From Thiobacillus sp. 65-1059 (GTDB lineage Bacteria; Pseudomonadota; Gammaproteobacteria; Burkholderiales; Thiobacillaceae), in contig MKUE01000079.1 of NCBI GenBank assembly GCA_001897675.1, positions 62,001-126,000 on the forward strand: a stretch of DNA of 64,000 bases, written 5' to 3'. This document shows positions 1 through 8,797 of this stretch, piece by piece. Under the pieces are notes generated by a model, which searched no databases, was not told where the DNA came from, and saw only the letters and a list, made by a program, of their open reading frames with translations. Position 1 is the stretch's first letter. Each line of letters starts with the position of its first letter. A program made the translations under genes and the position numbers.

Positions 1-554
1 CGGTTTTCGTGATCAAGGCGCTGTGCGAGCTCGATCGCGTCAAGGCCTTGATGGATGAGTTCGCGCCCGCGAAAACCCTGTGGGTGGTGCGCGACTGGCG
101 CGACAGCGTCAGCTCGGCGATCAAGTCCTTCGGCAATTTCGTGCCGCAATGGCAGCGCCTGGCGCAGGGCGATGCGAGCGACTGGCGCGGGCGCGGCATG
201 TCGGCCGCCACCCGTGAACTGCTCGCCGCGCTGTACCGTCCGGAGGCCAGCGAAGCCGAGGGCGCAGCCATCATGTGGTTTTACCGCAATGCGCTGTTTT
301 TCGAGCAGCAGCTGGCCGCCGATGCGCGCGTGCGCGTCGTTTTTTACGAAGACATGGTGCAGCAGCCGCTGCGCGAAGTCGCTGCGGTATACGATTTTCT
401 CGGCCTGCCCGGCTTCAATGCCGCGACTGCCGGGCGCATCCATGCGCGGTCGGTGAAGCGCCGCCGCCCGCCCGACATTGCGCCTGCCGTGATCGGCCTG
501 TGCGACGAATTGCTGGAGCGCTTCAGGGCGTTGTCCCGGAGGACGCCGTCATGA
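1..554 (+). CDS. Sulfotransferase family protein (3' part, cut by window start)
   Basis: The reading frame is open to the window edge, so the N-terminus with the 5'-phosphosulfate loop is missing. What remains carries the conserved stretch TLWVVRDWRDSVSSAIKSF about 20 residues after the first in-frame GTG (position 9). It matches the 3'-phosphate-binding arginine/serine motif of PAPS-dependent sulfotransferases. A later VVFYEDMVQQPLREV plus YDFLGLPG is the usual C-terminal family pattern. The family transfers sulfate from PAPS to sugar, lipid or protein acceptors; the acceptor here is unknown. The stop overlaps the next ATG (ATGA), so the gene is coupled to the CapK-like gene. It is one of two sulfotransferase genes plus a relic in this polysaccharide island. 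Confidence 0.8.
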   Translation, partial: VFVIKALCELDRVKALMDEFAPAKTLWVVRDWRDSVSSAIKSFGNFVPQWQRLAQGDASDWRGRGMSAATRELLAALYRPEASEAEGAAIMWFYRNALFFEQQLAADARVRVVFYEDMVQQPLREVAAVYDFLGLPGFNAATAGRIHARSVKRRRPPDIAPAVIGLCDELLERFRALSRRTPS

Positions 555-1927
555 GCGTTCCCGCCTGGCTCGCCCGCGGTGTGTTTCGCGCCCAGGAGGC
601 GGCGATGCGCCGGCCGACCTTCGCTGTGCTTGCCGAGCTGGAGCGCACGCAGTGGCTGTCGCGCAGCGAGATGCTGGATTATCAGACCGGGCATCTCAAC
701 GTGCTGCTGCAAGGCGCCCTGGCGCACAGCCCGTGGCACGCGGCCAGGCTGCAGGCCGCCGGGCTGGCCGATGCCGTCAGGGCCGGGGCGGTGTTGCTGA
801 CCGACTTGTCGCGCCTGCCGACGATGGACAAGCGCGACGCCCGCGACAACGTCGAACGGCTGGTGTGGCGCGGCGCACCGGGCGGGGTGTTCCCCTACAC
901 CACCGGCGGTTCCAGCGGCGAGCCGCTGATTTTCTATTTCGGCCGGGCGCGCCAGGCCGCCGACGCCGCCGGGCGGCTGCGCGCGCGCCGCTGGTGGGGC
1001 GTCAACCCGGGCGAGCGCGAGGTGTACCTGTGGGGCGCGCCGGTGGAGCTGAACAAGACCGACCGCATCAAATCCCTGCGTGACCGCCTGGTCAACCAGC
1101 TGTTGCTGAATGCGTTCGAGATGTCGCCCGCGCGCATGGACGATTACCTGCGGGCGATCCAGGCATGGAATCCGAAGGCGATCTACGGCTACGCCAGCAG
1201 CCTGGCGCTGCTGGCCGCGCATGCCGAAGCGCGCGGCAGCCGGCCGAAGCTGGCCGCGCTGCGCGTGGTGAGCAGCACCGGCGAGCCGCTGTTTCCGCAT
1301 CAGCGCGAGTTGATCGAACGCGTGTTCGGGGTGCCGGTCTCGGTCGAGTACGGCGCCCGCGATGCCGGGCTGATGGCGCTGCAGGCGCCGGACGGGTCGC
1401 TGCTGCAGATGAGCGAGACGCATCTCGTCGAGGTGCTGGATGCGGCGGGCAATCCGGCGGAGGAAGGCGAGGCGGTGATCACCAGCCTGGTGTCGGCGGC
1501 GCAGCCCTTCATCCGCTACCGCACCGGCGACGTGGTCAGGCGTTCGGGGCGGACCGACCCCGGCGGGCGCGGCCTCGCCGTGCTGGATGCGGTGGTGGGG
1601 CGGCAGACCGATTTCATCGTCGCCGCCGACGGCCGCATCATGCATGCGCTGGCGGTGATTTACGTGCTGCGCGCAATTCCCGGGGTGGGCCAGTTCAAGC
1701 TGATCCAGCACGCGGTCGACCGGCTGGAGGTGCAGGTGGTGCCGGATGCGCGCTGGAACGACGCGGCGCGCGAGGCGATCCAGCATGGATTGCGTGCGCG
1801 CCTGGGCACCACCCTGGTCGTCGATCTGAAGCTGCTGGAGACGATCGCGCCGGAAGCCTCGGGCAAACACCGCTACGTCGTCAGCCACGTCCCCCTGCAC
1901 GGCGCGCTGGCGCAAGCCGTGGCCTGA
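551..1927 (+). CDS. CapK / phenylacetate-CoA ligase-like adenylate-forming enzyme
   Basis: A 458-aa protein of the CapK branch of the AMP-forming ligase superfamily. The P-loop-like motif TTGGSSGEP lies at about residues 117-125, SSTGEPLFPHQ and VEYGARDAGLMA follow in the adenylation core, and RYRTGDVVRR near residue 330 is the hinge-type motif. The family activates a carboxylate as an acyl-adenylate; CapK-like members are common in capsule and exopolysaccharide loci, where the acyl substrate is usually unknown. The ATG overlaps the stop of the upstream sulfotransferase, which suggests joint translation. The substrate cannot be read from sequence. Phenylacetate degradation is unlikely because no paa genes are nearby. 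Confidence 0.75.
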   Translation: MSVPAWLARGVFRAQEAAMRRPTFAVLAELERTQWLSRSEMLDYQTGHLNVLLQGALAHSPWHAARLQAAGLADAVRAGAVLLTDLSRLPTMDKRDARDNVERLVWRGAPGGVFPYTTGGSSGEPLIFYFGRARQAADAAGRLRARRWWGVNPGEREVYLWGAPVELNKTDRIKSLRDRLVNQLLLNAFEMSPARMDDYLRAIQAWNPKAIYGYASSLALLAAHAEARGSRPKLAALRVVSSTGEPLFPHQRELIERVFGVPVSVEYGARDAGLMALQAPDGSLLQMSETHLVEVLDAAGNPAEEGEAVITSLVSAAQPFIRYRTGDVVRRSGRTDPGGRGLAVLDAVVGRQTDFIVAADGRIMHALAVIYVLRAIPGVGQFKLIQHAVDRLEVQVVPDARWNDAAREAIQHGLRARLGTTLVVDLKLLETIAPEASGKHRYVVSHVPLHGALAQAVA

Positions 1928-2151
1928 ACCGCGCGCATGGAGCCGGCCGCCTGGTTCGAACTGCCGATGCGCCGCGAGCCCCGGCGCCCGCCGGCCCGAA
2001 TCGGGCGCGATCGGCGCCCGGCGGGGAGCGGGCAGGCCCTGCGCGATGCGCCGCAATTGTGTACCCTGAATGCCGGATACCTTGCCGATGCCCTGATGAT
2101 GAATATGGCGGACATCACGATTTCACCGATGGCGCAGAAAACCCGATCCGT

Positions 2152-3474
2152 ATGAGAGACCTGTTCATTGCCGGCCTGATTTTCGGCCTGCTGCCTTTCG
2201 TTTTCAAGCGCCCCTGGCTGGGCATCCTGCTGTGGTCGTGGCTGGGCTACATGAATCCGCACCGGCTGGCGTGGGGATTCGCCTACGATCTGCCGTTCTC
2301 CATGATCGTCGGTTTGGTCACCATCGTGGCCTTCATGGCGTCCAAGGAGAAAAAAGAGATGCCATGGACGCGGGAAACCATCGTCCTGCTGATCTTTATC
2401 GGCTGGATGCTGTTCACGACCTTCTTCGCGTTCTATTCCGATTCCGCCTGGCTGCAGTGGAACAAGGTATGGAAGATCCAGCTGATGGTCTTCCTCACCG
2501 CGCTCATCATCACCGATCGCCACAAGCTGCACTGGATGATCTGGGTGATCGCGCTGTCGTTCGGCTTTTATGGCGTCAAGGGCGGAATTTTCACCATCCT
2601 CAACGGCGGCGCCTACCGGGTGCAGGGGCCGTCCGGAACCTTCATCGGGGGCAACAACGAATTGGCGCTGGCGCTGGTGATGGCGATTCCGCTCATCCGC
2701 TATCTGCACCTGCAGGAAACCCGCAAGTGGATCCGCATCGGGCTGGCCAGCGCCATGGTGCTGACCGGCGTCGCGGCCATCGGCAGCCAGTCGCGCGGCG
2801 GTCTGGTGGCGATGCTGGCGATGGGGTTGTTCCTGTGGCTGAAAAGCCGCAACAAGATCGTCACCGGCATCTACATGGCGGTGGCCGTGGGCATCATGGC
2901 ATCGGTCATGCCGCAGGCATGGTACGACCGCATGAACACGATCGAGACCTACGAACAGGACCAGTCGGCGCAAGGGCGGATCAACGCCTGGCATACCGCG
3001 TTCAATGTGGCGAAAGACCGCATCACCGGCGGCGGCTTCGAGATGTGGCGGCCGCCGGTTTTCCGCCAGTACGCGCCCGACCCGTTCAACGTGCGCGACG
3101 TGCACAGCATTTATTTCGAGATCATGGGCGAGCAGGGGTTCATCGGATTCGGCCTGTTCGTGCTGCTGGGCCTGATGGCCTGGATCCGGGCGCAGCAGAT
3201 CATTGCGCGATGCAAGAACGACCCCGACAGGAAATGGGCTTCCGACCTGGCCGCCATGATCCAGGTGAGCCTGGTCGGCTATGCCGCAGGCGGCGCATTC
3301 CTGGGAATGGGCTATTTCGACTTGCCCTACCACTTGATGATCGTCCTGGTGCTGGCGGCAAAGTTTTCGGGGGTGCTGGACAATGCCGTGCCTGCCGTGA
3401 ACCAGGCCGCAGGCGGACGCTTCCTCCATCCCGCCAGCCAGTTTCACCAGGCCCGCATCGGGCCGGGGTCCTGA
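2152..3474 (+). CDS. O-antigen ligase-like membrane protein, exosortase-A-associated O-glycosylation ligase type
   Basis: A 440-aa polytopic membrane protein with about ten hydrophobic segments. The opening RDLFIAGLIFGLLPFVF, the GYMNPHRLAWGFAYDLPF segment and GTFIGGNNELALALVMAIP are typical of the Wzy/WaaL-like proteins found beside exosortase A systems (PEP_O_lig family, recalled rather than searched). The large periplasmic loop contains GRINAWHTAFNVAKDRITGG. These proteins are thought to ligate or polymerise glycan in the periplasm. No exosortase gene or PEP-CTERM substrate is in the window, so the exosortase link is by family only. The start is the ATG directly before RDLFIAG; 224 bp separate it from the previous gene. 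Confidence 0.8.
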   Translation: MRDLFIAGLIFGLLPFVFKRPWLGILLWSWLGYMNPHRLAWGFAYDLPFSMIVGLVTIVAFMASKEKKEMPWTRETIVLLIFIGWMLFTTFFAFYSDSAWLQWNKVWKIQLMVFLTALIITDRHKLHWMIWVIALSFGFYGVKGGIFTILNGGAYRVQGPSGTFIGGNNELALALVMAIPLIRYLHLQETRKWIRIGLASAMVLTGVAAIGSQSRGGLVAMLAMGLFLWLKSRNKIVTGIYMAVAVGIMASVMPQAWYDRMNTIETYEQDQSAQGRINAWHTAFNVAKDRITGGGFEMWRPPVFRQYAPDPFNVRDVHSIYFEIMGEQGFIGFGLFVLLGLMAWIRAQQIIARCKNDPDRKWASDLAAMIQVSLVGYAAGGAFLGMGYFDLPYHLMIVLVLAAKFSGVLDNAVPAVNQAAGGRFLHPASQFHQARIGPGS

Positions 3475-3479
3475 TTTCC

Positions 3480-4472
3480 GTGCATTGGCCGCGTCTGCGT
3501 CTGCCGCCTGGCCTGGGGGGGGCGTTCTGGCTGGCGCTGCTGCTGCTGGCGCTGGTCGAGTCCGCCCTGCACAGCGAACGGGTGATCCACCAGTTCCGCG
3601 CGGTGTTTGCCCTGGGGCGGGCGTACGACAAGCTGCAGTACGTGGAGCGCAACCCGCCATCGGTCCTGTTCATCGGCAACAGCCGGATCGACAATGGCGT
3701 GGATCCGCGCACGTTCGGCCAGGCATGGGCGGATGGCAGCCGGCAGGGTTTCAATCTGGGCCTGCCCGGCGCCAATGCGCTGGTCTACCACGGCGCGGTG
3801 CGGCGTCTGGATGCGCGCGGCCTGCTGGGCGGAGAGGGGGTTCAAGTCGTCGTGCTGGGGCTGGACGAGAGCGCCCTGCAGGAAGACGACTCGCTGGGCT
3901 ATGTCGGTTTCCTGGCCGACCGCCGCGCCCTGTGGGAAACCGGACGTTATCGGGAGTGGCTGGGCAGCTATCTGCGATTGTGGTCTTACAGCGGCAATCT
4001 GCGGCAACTGCGCGAGCCGGACAAGGCGCTGCGTTTCATCGAGGCGAGCGTGCGTTCGCTCGACCCGGTAGGCGGCGCGGCGGCACTCCATCTGGGCTAT
4101 CGGGCAGGTTTCGGGGCCGCGCAGAACAGGACCCAGCTGGTGCGCCAGGAAACGGCCGCCCAGCTGCCGCCTGCGCCCGGCGTCGAGGCCTTCTTGTGGC
4201 GCACGATCGTGCTTCTGCAGGCCCGTGGGGTGCGCGTATTCGTTACGATCCCGCCGTTGCGCGACCGCCCTTCCGCCTTTTTCGATGCGAGTCCGGCGGC
4301 CGCGCCTTATCGCGCACTGCTGGCGCGGCTGCGGCAAGCAGGGGCGAGCGTGCTGCCCATCGCCACCGGCTACGCGCCTGCGGAGTTCGTCAATGCCGGG
4401 CATCTTAACAACCGCGGGGCGCAACGCTACAGCGCCGAACTGGGGCGCCAGCTTGCAGAGCGGGGGGCTTGA
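3480..4472 (+). CDS. SGNH/GDSL hydrolase-fold protein, likely partner of the MBOAT acyltransferase
   Basis: A 330-aa protein with one N-terminal hydrophobic anchor (residues about 11-30) and an SGNH fold. The block-I serine lies in VLFIGNSRIDNG (about residues 63-74), a glycine/asparagine block in LGLPGANALVYHG, and a C-terminal histidine in FVNAGHLNNRGAQRYS. Where related proteins usually have Asp-x-x-His, this one has Asn-Ala-Gly-His. GTG at 3480 is the only start that keeps the anchor. The gene sits between the O-ligase and an AlgI-like MBOAT gene. AlgJ/AlgX-like SGNH proteins typically place the acetyl group delivered by an MBOAT partner onto the glycan, and that role is inferred here. 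Confidence 0.65.
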   Translation: MHWPRLRLPPGLGGAFWLALLLLALVESALHSERVIHQFRAVFALGRAYDKLQYVERNPPSVLFIGNSRIDNGVDPRTFGQAWADGSRQGFNLGLPGANALVYHGAVRRLDARGLLGGEGVQVVVLGLDESALQEDDSLGYVGFLADRRALWETGRYREWLGSYLRLWSYSGNLRQLREPDKALRFIEASVRSLDPVGGAAALHLGYRAGFGAAQNRTQLVRQETAAQLPPAPGVEAFLWRTIVLLQARGVRVFVTIPPLRDRPSAFFDASPAAAPYRALLARLRQAGASVLPIATGYAPAEFVNAGHLNNRGAQRYSAELGRQLAERGA

Positions 4473-4478
4473 TCAGCC

Positions 4479-5912
4479 ATGGTTTTCAGTTCGCCGACTT
4501 TCCTGCTGTTTTTTGCCGTGCTGCTGCTGTTTTATGCCGGCGCGCGCAATTACCGCGAGCGCGCCGCCGTCGTTCTGGCCGGCAGCCTGATTTTTTATGC
4601 CTCCTGGAAACCGGCATACCTCATCCTGCTGGCAGCCTCGGTCAGCCTCAACTATCTGATCTACTCCGCGCTGTCGGCCAGTCGCAGCAAGCGCCTGCTG
4701 GTGGCCGGGCTGGCGCTCAATCTCGGTTTTCTGGGGGTCGTCAAATACCTCGGCATGATGCTGGAAAGCCTGCTCGGGCTGGCTGCCTGGCTGGACCTGC
4801 CGCTGCCCGGCGCGCCGCCCGGCTGGGGCGACTGGGCGCTGCCGCTCGGCATCAGCTTTTACACCTTCCACATGCTGTCGGTGATGATCGACGTCTACCG
4901 CGGCGAATGGACGCAGCGCATTTCATTCCGCGCCTGGTGGCTGTACGTCACCTTCTTTCCGCACATGATCGCCGGCCCCATCCTGCGTGCCTCCGAACTG
5001 GTCGAACAGCTGGAAAGCCTGCAGCCCCTCAGGGCGCGCGACATCAAGCTGGGCGCGCTGATTTTCATGGCCGGCCTGATCAAGAAGGTGCTGTTTGCCG
5101 ACAACCTGGCGCCGCTGGCCGATGAACTCTTCAGCCGTCCCGAAACGCTCGATTTTTATACGGCCTGGCTTGCCGCCACGGTGTTTGCGCTGCAAATCTA
5201 TTTCGATTTTTCCGGCTACAGCGAAATGGCGATCGGCCTGGCGTTGGCGTTCGGGGTGACGTTGCCGCGCAACTTTCTTCATCCCTACTGCAGCCGCAGC
5301 GTGCGCGAGTTCTGGCAGCGCTGGCACATCACGCTGTCGCGCTGGCTGCGCGACTACCTTTACGTTTCGCTCGGCGGCAACCGGCGCGGGCTGCCGCGCA
5401 ACCTGGCCAACCTGATGATCACGATGCTGCTGGGCGGGCTGTGGCACGGCGCGGCCTGGACATTCGTGTTCTGGGGCTTCCTGCACGGCGCCTATCTGGC
5501 GCTGCATCGCCTGCTGCTCGCGTTCTATGCGAGGGCAGGCGTGACGGCCGGTTCCCGCGCTGCGCGCATCCTGTCCTGGCTGGGCTGGCCGCTGACGCTG
5601 GCGCTGGTATGGATCACCTGGGTGTTCTTTCGCGCGCCGACGTTTCACGACGCGTGGCTGGTCGCGGCCGCCATGCTGGGCCTGGGCGGCACGGCCGCAG
5701 CGCCGGCGGTGCGCAGCTATGTGCAGCTGCTGGTGTGGGGCAGCCTGCTGCTCGCCTTGCTGGAGCCGCAAATCGAACGGGGATTGAAGCATGGCCTGCA
5801 ACGCTGGGAGACGCTGCACTTCACGCTGCGCGGCACGGCCTACGCGGGATTGGTGCTCGCCGTCATTGTCTTTGGCGGCAGCAGCCAGAAATTCATTTAT
5901 TTCGATTTCTGA
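4479..5912 (+). CDS. MBOAT family membrane O-acyltransferase (AlgI-like)
   Basis: A 477-aa polytopic membrane protein. FWQRWHITLSRWLRDYLYVS followed by LGGNRRG, and MLLGGLWHGAAWTFVFWG with the conserved catalytic histidine, are hallmark MBOAT/AlgI motifs. MBOAT proteins of this type carry acetyl groups from the cytoplasm across the inner membrane for exopolysaccharide O-acetylation. The ATG at 4479 starts 6 bp after the stop of the SGNH gene, and the pair probably works together. Its TGA stop lies inside a perfect hairpin shared with the convergent asparagine-synthetase-like gene. Confidence 0.9.
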   Translation: MVFSSPTFLLFFAVLLLFYAGARNYRERAAVVLAGSLIFYASWKPAYLILLAASVSLNYLIYSALSASRSKRLLVAGLALNLGFLGVVKYLGMMLESLLGLAAWLDLPLPGAPPGWGDWALPLGISFYTFHMLSVMIDVYRGEWTQRISFRAWWLYVTFFPHMIAGPILRASELVEQLESLQPLRARDIKLGALIFMAGLIKKVLFADNLAPLADELFSRPETLDFYTAWLAATVFALQIYFDFSGYSEMAIGLALAFGVTLPRNFLHPYCSRSVREFWQRWHITLSRWLRDYLYVSLGGNRRGLPRNLANLMITMLLGGLWHGAAWTFVFWGFLHGAYLALHRLLLAFYARAGVTAGSRAARILSWLGWPLTLALVWITWVFFRAPTFHDAWLVAAAMLGLGGTAAAPAVRSYVQLLVWGSLLLALLEPQIERGLKHGLQRWETLHFTLRGTAYAGLVLAVIVFGGSSQKFIYFDF

Positions 5913-5935
5913 GACGCGCGTCGCCGCGCGTCTCA
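5910..5935. terminator. Bidirectional hairpin between convergent genes, containing both stop codons
   Basis: An 11-bp perfect stem (TGAGACGCGCG, 5910-5920, with CGCGCGTCTCA, 5925-5935) encloses a 4-nt loop. The left arm begins with the TGA of the MBOAT gene and the right arm ends with the complement of the TGA of the asparagine-synthetase-like gene. There is no U-tract on either side, so termination efficiency is uncertain; protection of 3' ends is an alternative role. Confidence 0.65.
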
Positions 5936-7759
5936 GTGTTCGTTCGCCTGCAGCCACTGCTCCAGCATCATGGTCAGCCAGATCATCACGCCGTAATAGC
6001 TGGCATGCGGGCCGCGCTGCATGGCGAGCATGTGGTCGAGATACGCCGGCCGGATCCAGCCGCGCTGCTTGAAATCGGCTAGGCTGTCGCCGACGAGCTC
6101 GCCGAGCGGGGCGTATTGCGTGCTCCACACCCCGAACGGCAGGCCGAAGCCGTGCTTGGTCTTGTTGATGATCTGTTCCGGCAGCAGGTCGCGCAAGGCT
6201 TCCTTGAAGAACCAGCGCAGCTTCTGCCCGCGCACCTTGTAATCCACCGGCAGGTGATTGGCGAAGGCCACCAAGCGGTCGTCGAGCAGCGGGTAGCGCA
6301 CCTCGATGCCCGCCGCTTCGGTCATGGTGCCGACCTTGCGCAGATCGTTGTCCGCCAGGGTGAATTTCAGGTCCAGATGCATCATGCGGTTGATGTAATG
6401 GTCCGACGCCGTGCGCTCGTAGGCTTCGCTCAGGGCGGCGCCCGGCGCCGAGGGGTCGACGGCGTCGATGAAGTCCGCGGCGAAAATCTGTTCGAGCGGC
6501 GTGCGATGCAGGAAGTTGTAGGACTCCAGCCGCAGCGGCAGGCCGACCTTGGCCTGGTCGACATAGCTTTTCAGCTTGGCGAGCGGGAAGCGGCCGGACA
6601 GGCCCGGCAGCAGCGTCAGCGGCTCGATCATCCCGTGCCGCAGCAAAGCCGGCAGGCGGGCGTAGGTCTCGAACAGGCGCTGCTTGGCGTAACGCACGTT
6701 GCCGCCGAAGATTTCGTCGCCGCCGTCGCCCGCCAGCATGCGTTCGAACCCTGCCTCGCGCGCCGCCTGGGCGCAGAAATAGGTCGGCACGGCCGAGGCG
6801 TTGCCGAACGGTTCGTCGTATTCGCGCGCGATGACGGGAATCGCGGTCACGATATCGGCCGGCTTCAGGTAGTACTCGTGGCGCCGGCTGTCGTAACGCT
6901 CGGCGGCGCAACGGGCGTATTCCATCTCGTCGAATCCGGCGGCGTCGAAGCCGATGGAAAACGTGTCGACCGCGGCGCCCCGCGCGGCAGTGAGGGCGCC
7001 GACCACGGTGGAGCTGTCGGTGCCGCCGGAAAGAAACGCGGCAGTGGCGGGCGCGTCGGCGTCGCGCACCGCCTGATCCAGGATGGTGCGAAAGCTGCGG
7101 CGGTGGCTGTCGAAATCGGCGCCGACCGCGGCGTAGTCCGCCTGCCAGTAAAAACCGCGGCTGAGCGCGCCGTTTTTCAGGGTGACGATCTGCCCCGGCA
7201 GCAGCTTGCGCACGCCCTGGTAGAGGCTGCGCGGCGCGGGGAGGGTGTGGAAGTACAGGTAGTCGTAAATCGCCTGCGGATCGATGTTGCGCCCAACGGC
7301 AGGGTGGGCGGCCACGTTCTGCACGCTGCTGCCGAACACCAGGTGGCCGCCGCGTTGCGCGTAGCACAGGCGTTCGGCGCCGACGCGGTCGAGCGCCAGA
7401 CAGGCCTTCTTCTTCAGCGGCTCGATGACCGCGAAAGCGAAATTGCCGTGCATCAGCGTCGGCAGCTTTTCGCCAAAGCGCAGCCAGCCGTACGCGACCG
7501 CCATGGCCGGATTCTGGTCGCGCGCGATCTGCGCCAGCTCGTCGTCCAGAAAACGCGGGCGCCCGTGGAGCGCGGCGGCGAGGCCGTTTTCAACGTGGAT
7601 GTCGGCCTTGCCGAAACGCGAGCACGCTGCCACCCCCAGCACCTGGCTGCTGTGCTGCTGCAGCAGCCCTTCCGGCGACAGGCAGGCCGCGCGTCCCATG
7701 TGCCTGATCAGATCCTGATGGGCGCCGTGATCGCCCAGCCAGCCAAAAATGCCATCCAT
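5933..7759 (-). CDS. Asparagine-synthetase-like enzyme with the glutaminase nucleophile replaced
   Basis: A 608-aa protein with the AsnB layout: an N-terminal Ntn-glutaminase fold and a C-terminal ATP-dependent synthetase. The synthetase domain is intact, with the PP-loop FLSGGTDSSTV at about residues 255-265, FSIGFDAAGFDE, and LAGDGGDEIFGGN. The N-terminus reads Met-Asp-Gly-Ile-Phe-Gly-Trp, so the residue that should be the catalytic Cys2 is Asp. Glutamine hydrolysis at this site should therefore be impossible. Ammonia or another amine may be used, as in the Cys-less relatives beta-lactam synthetase and CarA. Similar genes in polysaccharide clusters may amidate sugar acids. It is read divergently from the sulfotransferase gene. 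Confidence 0.8.
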   Translation of the reverse strand: MDGIFGWLGDHGAHQDLIRHMGRAACLSPEGLLQQHSSQVLGVAACSRFGKADIHVENGLAAALHGRPRFLDDELAQIARDQNPAMAVAYGWLRFGEKLPTLMHGNFAFAVIEPLKKKACLALDRVGAERLCYAQRGGHLVFGSSVQNVAAHPAVGRNIDPQAIYDYLYFHTLPAPRSLYQGVRKLLPGQIVTLKNGALSRGFYWQADYAAVGADFDSHRRSFRTILDQAVRDADAPATAAFLSGGTDSSTVVGALTAARGAAVDTFSIGFDAAGFDEMEYARCAAERYDSRRHEYYLKPADIVTAIPVIAREYDEPFGNASAVPTYFCAQAAREAGFERMLAGDGGDEIFGGNVRYAKQRLFETYARLPALLRHGMIEPLTLLPGLSGRFPLAKLKSYVDQAKVGLPLRLESYNFLHRTPLEQIFAADFIDAVDPSAPGAALSEAYERTASDHYINRMMHLDLKFTLADNDLRKVGTMTEAAGIEVRYPLLDDRLVAFANHLPVDYKVRGQKLRWFFKEALRDLLPEQIINKTKHGFGLPFGVWSTQYAPLGELVGDSLADFKQRGWIRPAYLDHMLAMQRGPHASYYGVMIWLTMMLEQWLQANEH

Positions 7760-7810
7760 GGTGTGTTGTGTCAGCGTGATACGGGATAATGTCCGCCAAT
7801 ATAAACGAGC

Positions 7811-8797
7811 TTGCCGCCGGGCACGAATCCTGTGTGCTCCGGGCATCCGATTGATGACGACAGAAAGCGCTTGGGTTTGACTGAGTTTTTCGACAAGGTG
7901 ACGAAAACGCTGGCGTTCCATGCGCGCCGGCTGCGGCGCGGCCTGCGCGGGGTGCGCTGGGGAATGTCGCGGCGCCCGGCGGAGCGGCCCATCATCGTGG
8001 TCGGCTGCTCGCGTGCGGGCACCACGCTGGTCTACAAGACCCTGTCCGAGTCGCGCGAAATCGGCAGCCTGCAACGCGAAACCCACGACTACTGGACCGG
8101 CCTGCACCCGCTGGCCGACAAGAACTGGGATACCCACGGGCTGGACGCCGGCGATGCCAGCCCGGCGGACCGCGCTGCCGTCAGCCGCTACTTTTACCGC
8201 TGGACCGGCCGCCACCGCTGGGTCGACAAGAACAACCAGAACGGCCTGTGCGTGCCCTACCTGCGCGCGCTGTTTCCCGATGCCGTGTTCGTCTTCGTCA
8301 AACGCAGCCCGGGCGACAACCTCAATTCCCTGATCGAGGGCTGGAAAAAGCCGGACGAATTCGCCACCTGGTCGAACGATCTGCCGGCGACGGTGGCGGT
8401 GGAAAACGGGCAACTGCAGCAGTGGTGTTTCTTCCTTGCCGAGGGCTGGCGCAATTATCTGAGCGCGCCGGTCGAAGAGGTTGCCGCGTTCCAGTATGCC
8501 GTCGTCAACCGGGCCATTCTCGATGCCAGGGACGGGGTGCCCGCCGGGCAATGGGTCGAGGTGTTCTACGAGGATTTCCTGCGCGATCCGGTCGCCACCT
8601 TCCGGCGGGTGTTCGAGGGCTGCGGGCTGGCCTTCGATGCGCGCCTGCAGGCGCATTGCGCCGAGGTGCTCGACATCCCCTACAACGCCTTTTCCGAGAT
8701 CCGGCTGGACAAATGGAAGGACGGCCGCAACCGCGAAAAAATCGAGCGGGTGCTGCCGCAGGTGGCGGAGGTGGCCGCCCGGATGGGATATCGATGA
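7811..8797 (+). CDS. Sulfotransferase family protein
   Basis: The 5'-phosphosulfate loop [20 protein letters not shown] and the 3'-phosphate motif [19 protein letters not shown] identify a PAPS-dependent sulfotransferase, with [20 protein letters not shown] towards the C-terminus. The longest frame begins at a TTG (7811). TTG codons at 7871 or 7877 give proteins about 20 residues shorter and leave more room for a promoter, so the true start is uncertain. The gene heads a + strand operon running to 13747 and overlaps the next gene by ATGA. The substrate is probably a glycan, judged from its neighbours. Confidence 0.75.
   Translation: MPPGTNPVCSGHPIDDDRKRLGLTEFFDKVTKTLAFHARRLRRGLRGVRWGMSRRPAERPIIVVGCSRAGTTLVYKTLSESREIGSLQRETHDYWTGLHPLADKNWDTHGLDAGDASPADRAAVSRYFYRWTGRHRWVDKNNQNGLCVPYLRALFPDAVFVFVKRSPGDNLNSLIEGWKKPDEFATWSNDLPATVAVENGQLQQWCFFLAEGWRNYLSAPVEEVAAFQYAVVNRAILDARDGVPAGQWVEVFYEDFLRDPVATFRRVFEGCGLAFDARLQAHCAEVLDIPYNAFSEIRLDKWKDGRNREKIERVLPQVAEVAARMGYR

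Noticed and set aside
344-2056. Long - strand frame opposite the CapK-like gene (570 codons), and similar long antisense frames at 1873-3660, 4923-7367, 13825-16023, 32015-33943 and 43385-45121
   Set aside because: They are Arg/Ala/His-rich shadow frames caused by high GC. The overlapping genes have clear families and motifs on the other strand or in another frame.
1937-2155. 72-codon + frame between the CapK-like and O-ligase genes
   Set aside because: It has Arg/Pro-rich composition with no family pattern, no ribosome site, and ends inside the start of the next gene. The gap more likely holds a promoter, but no clear one was found.
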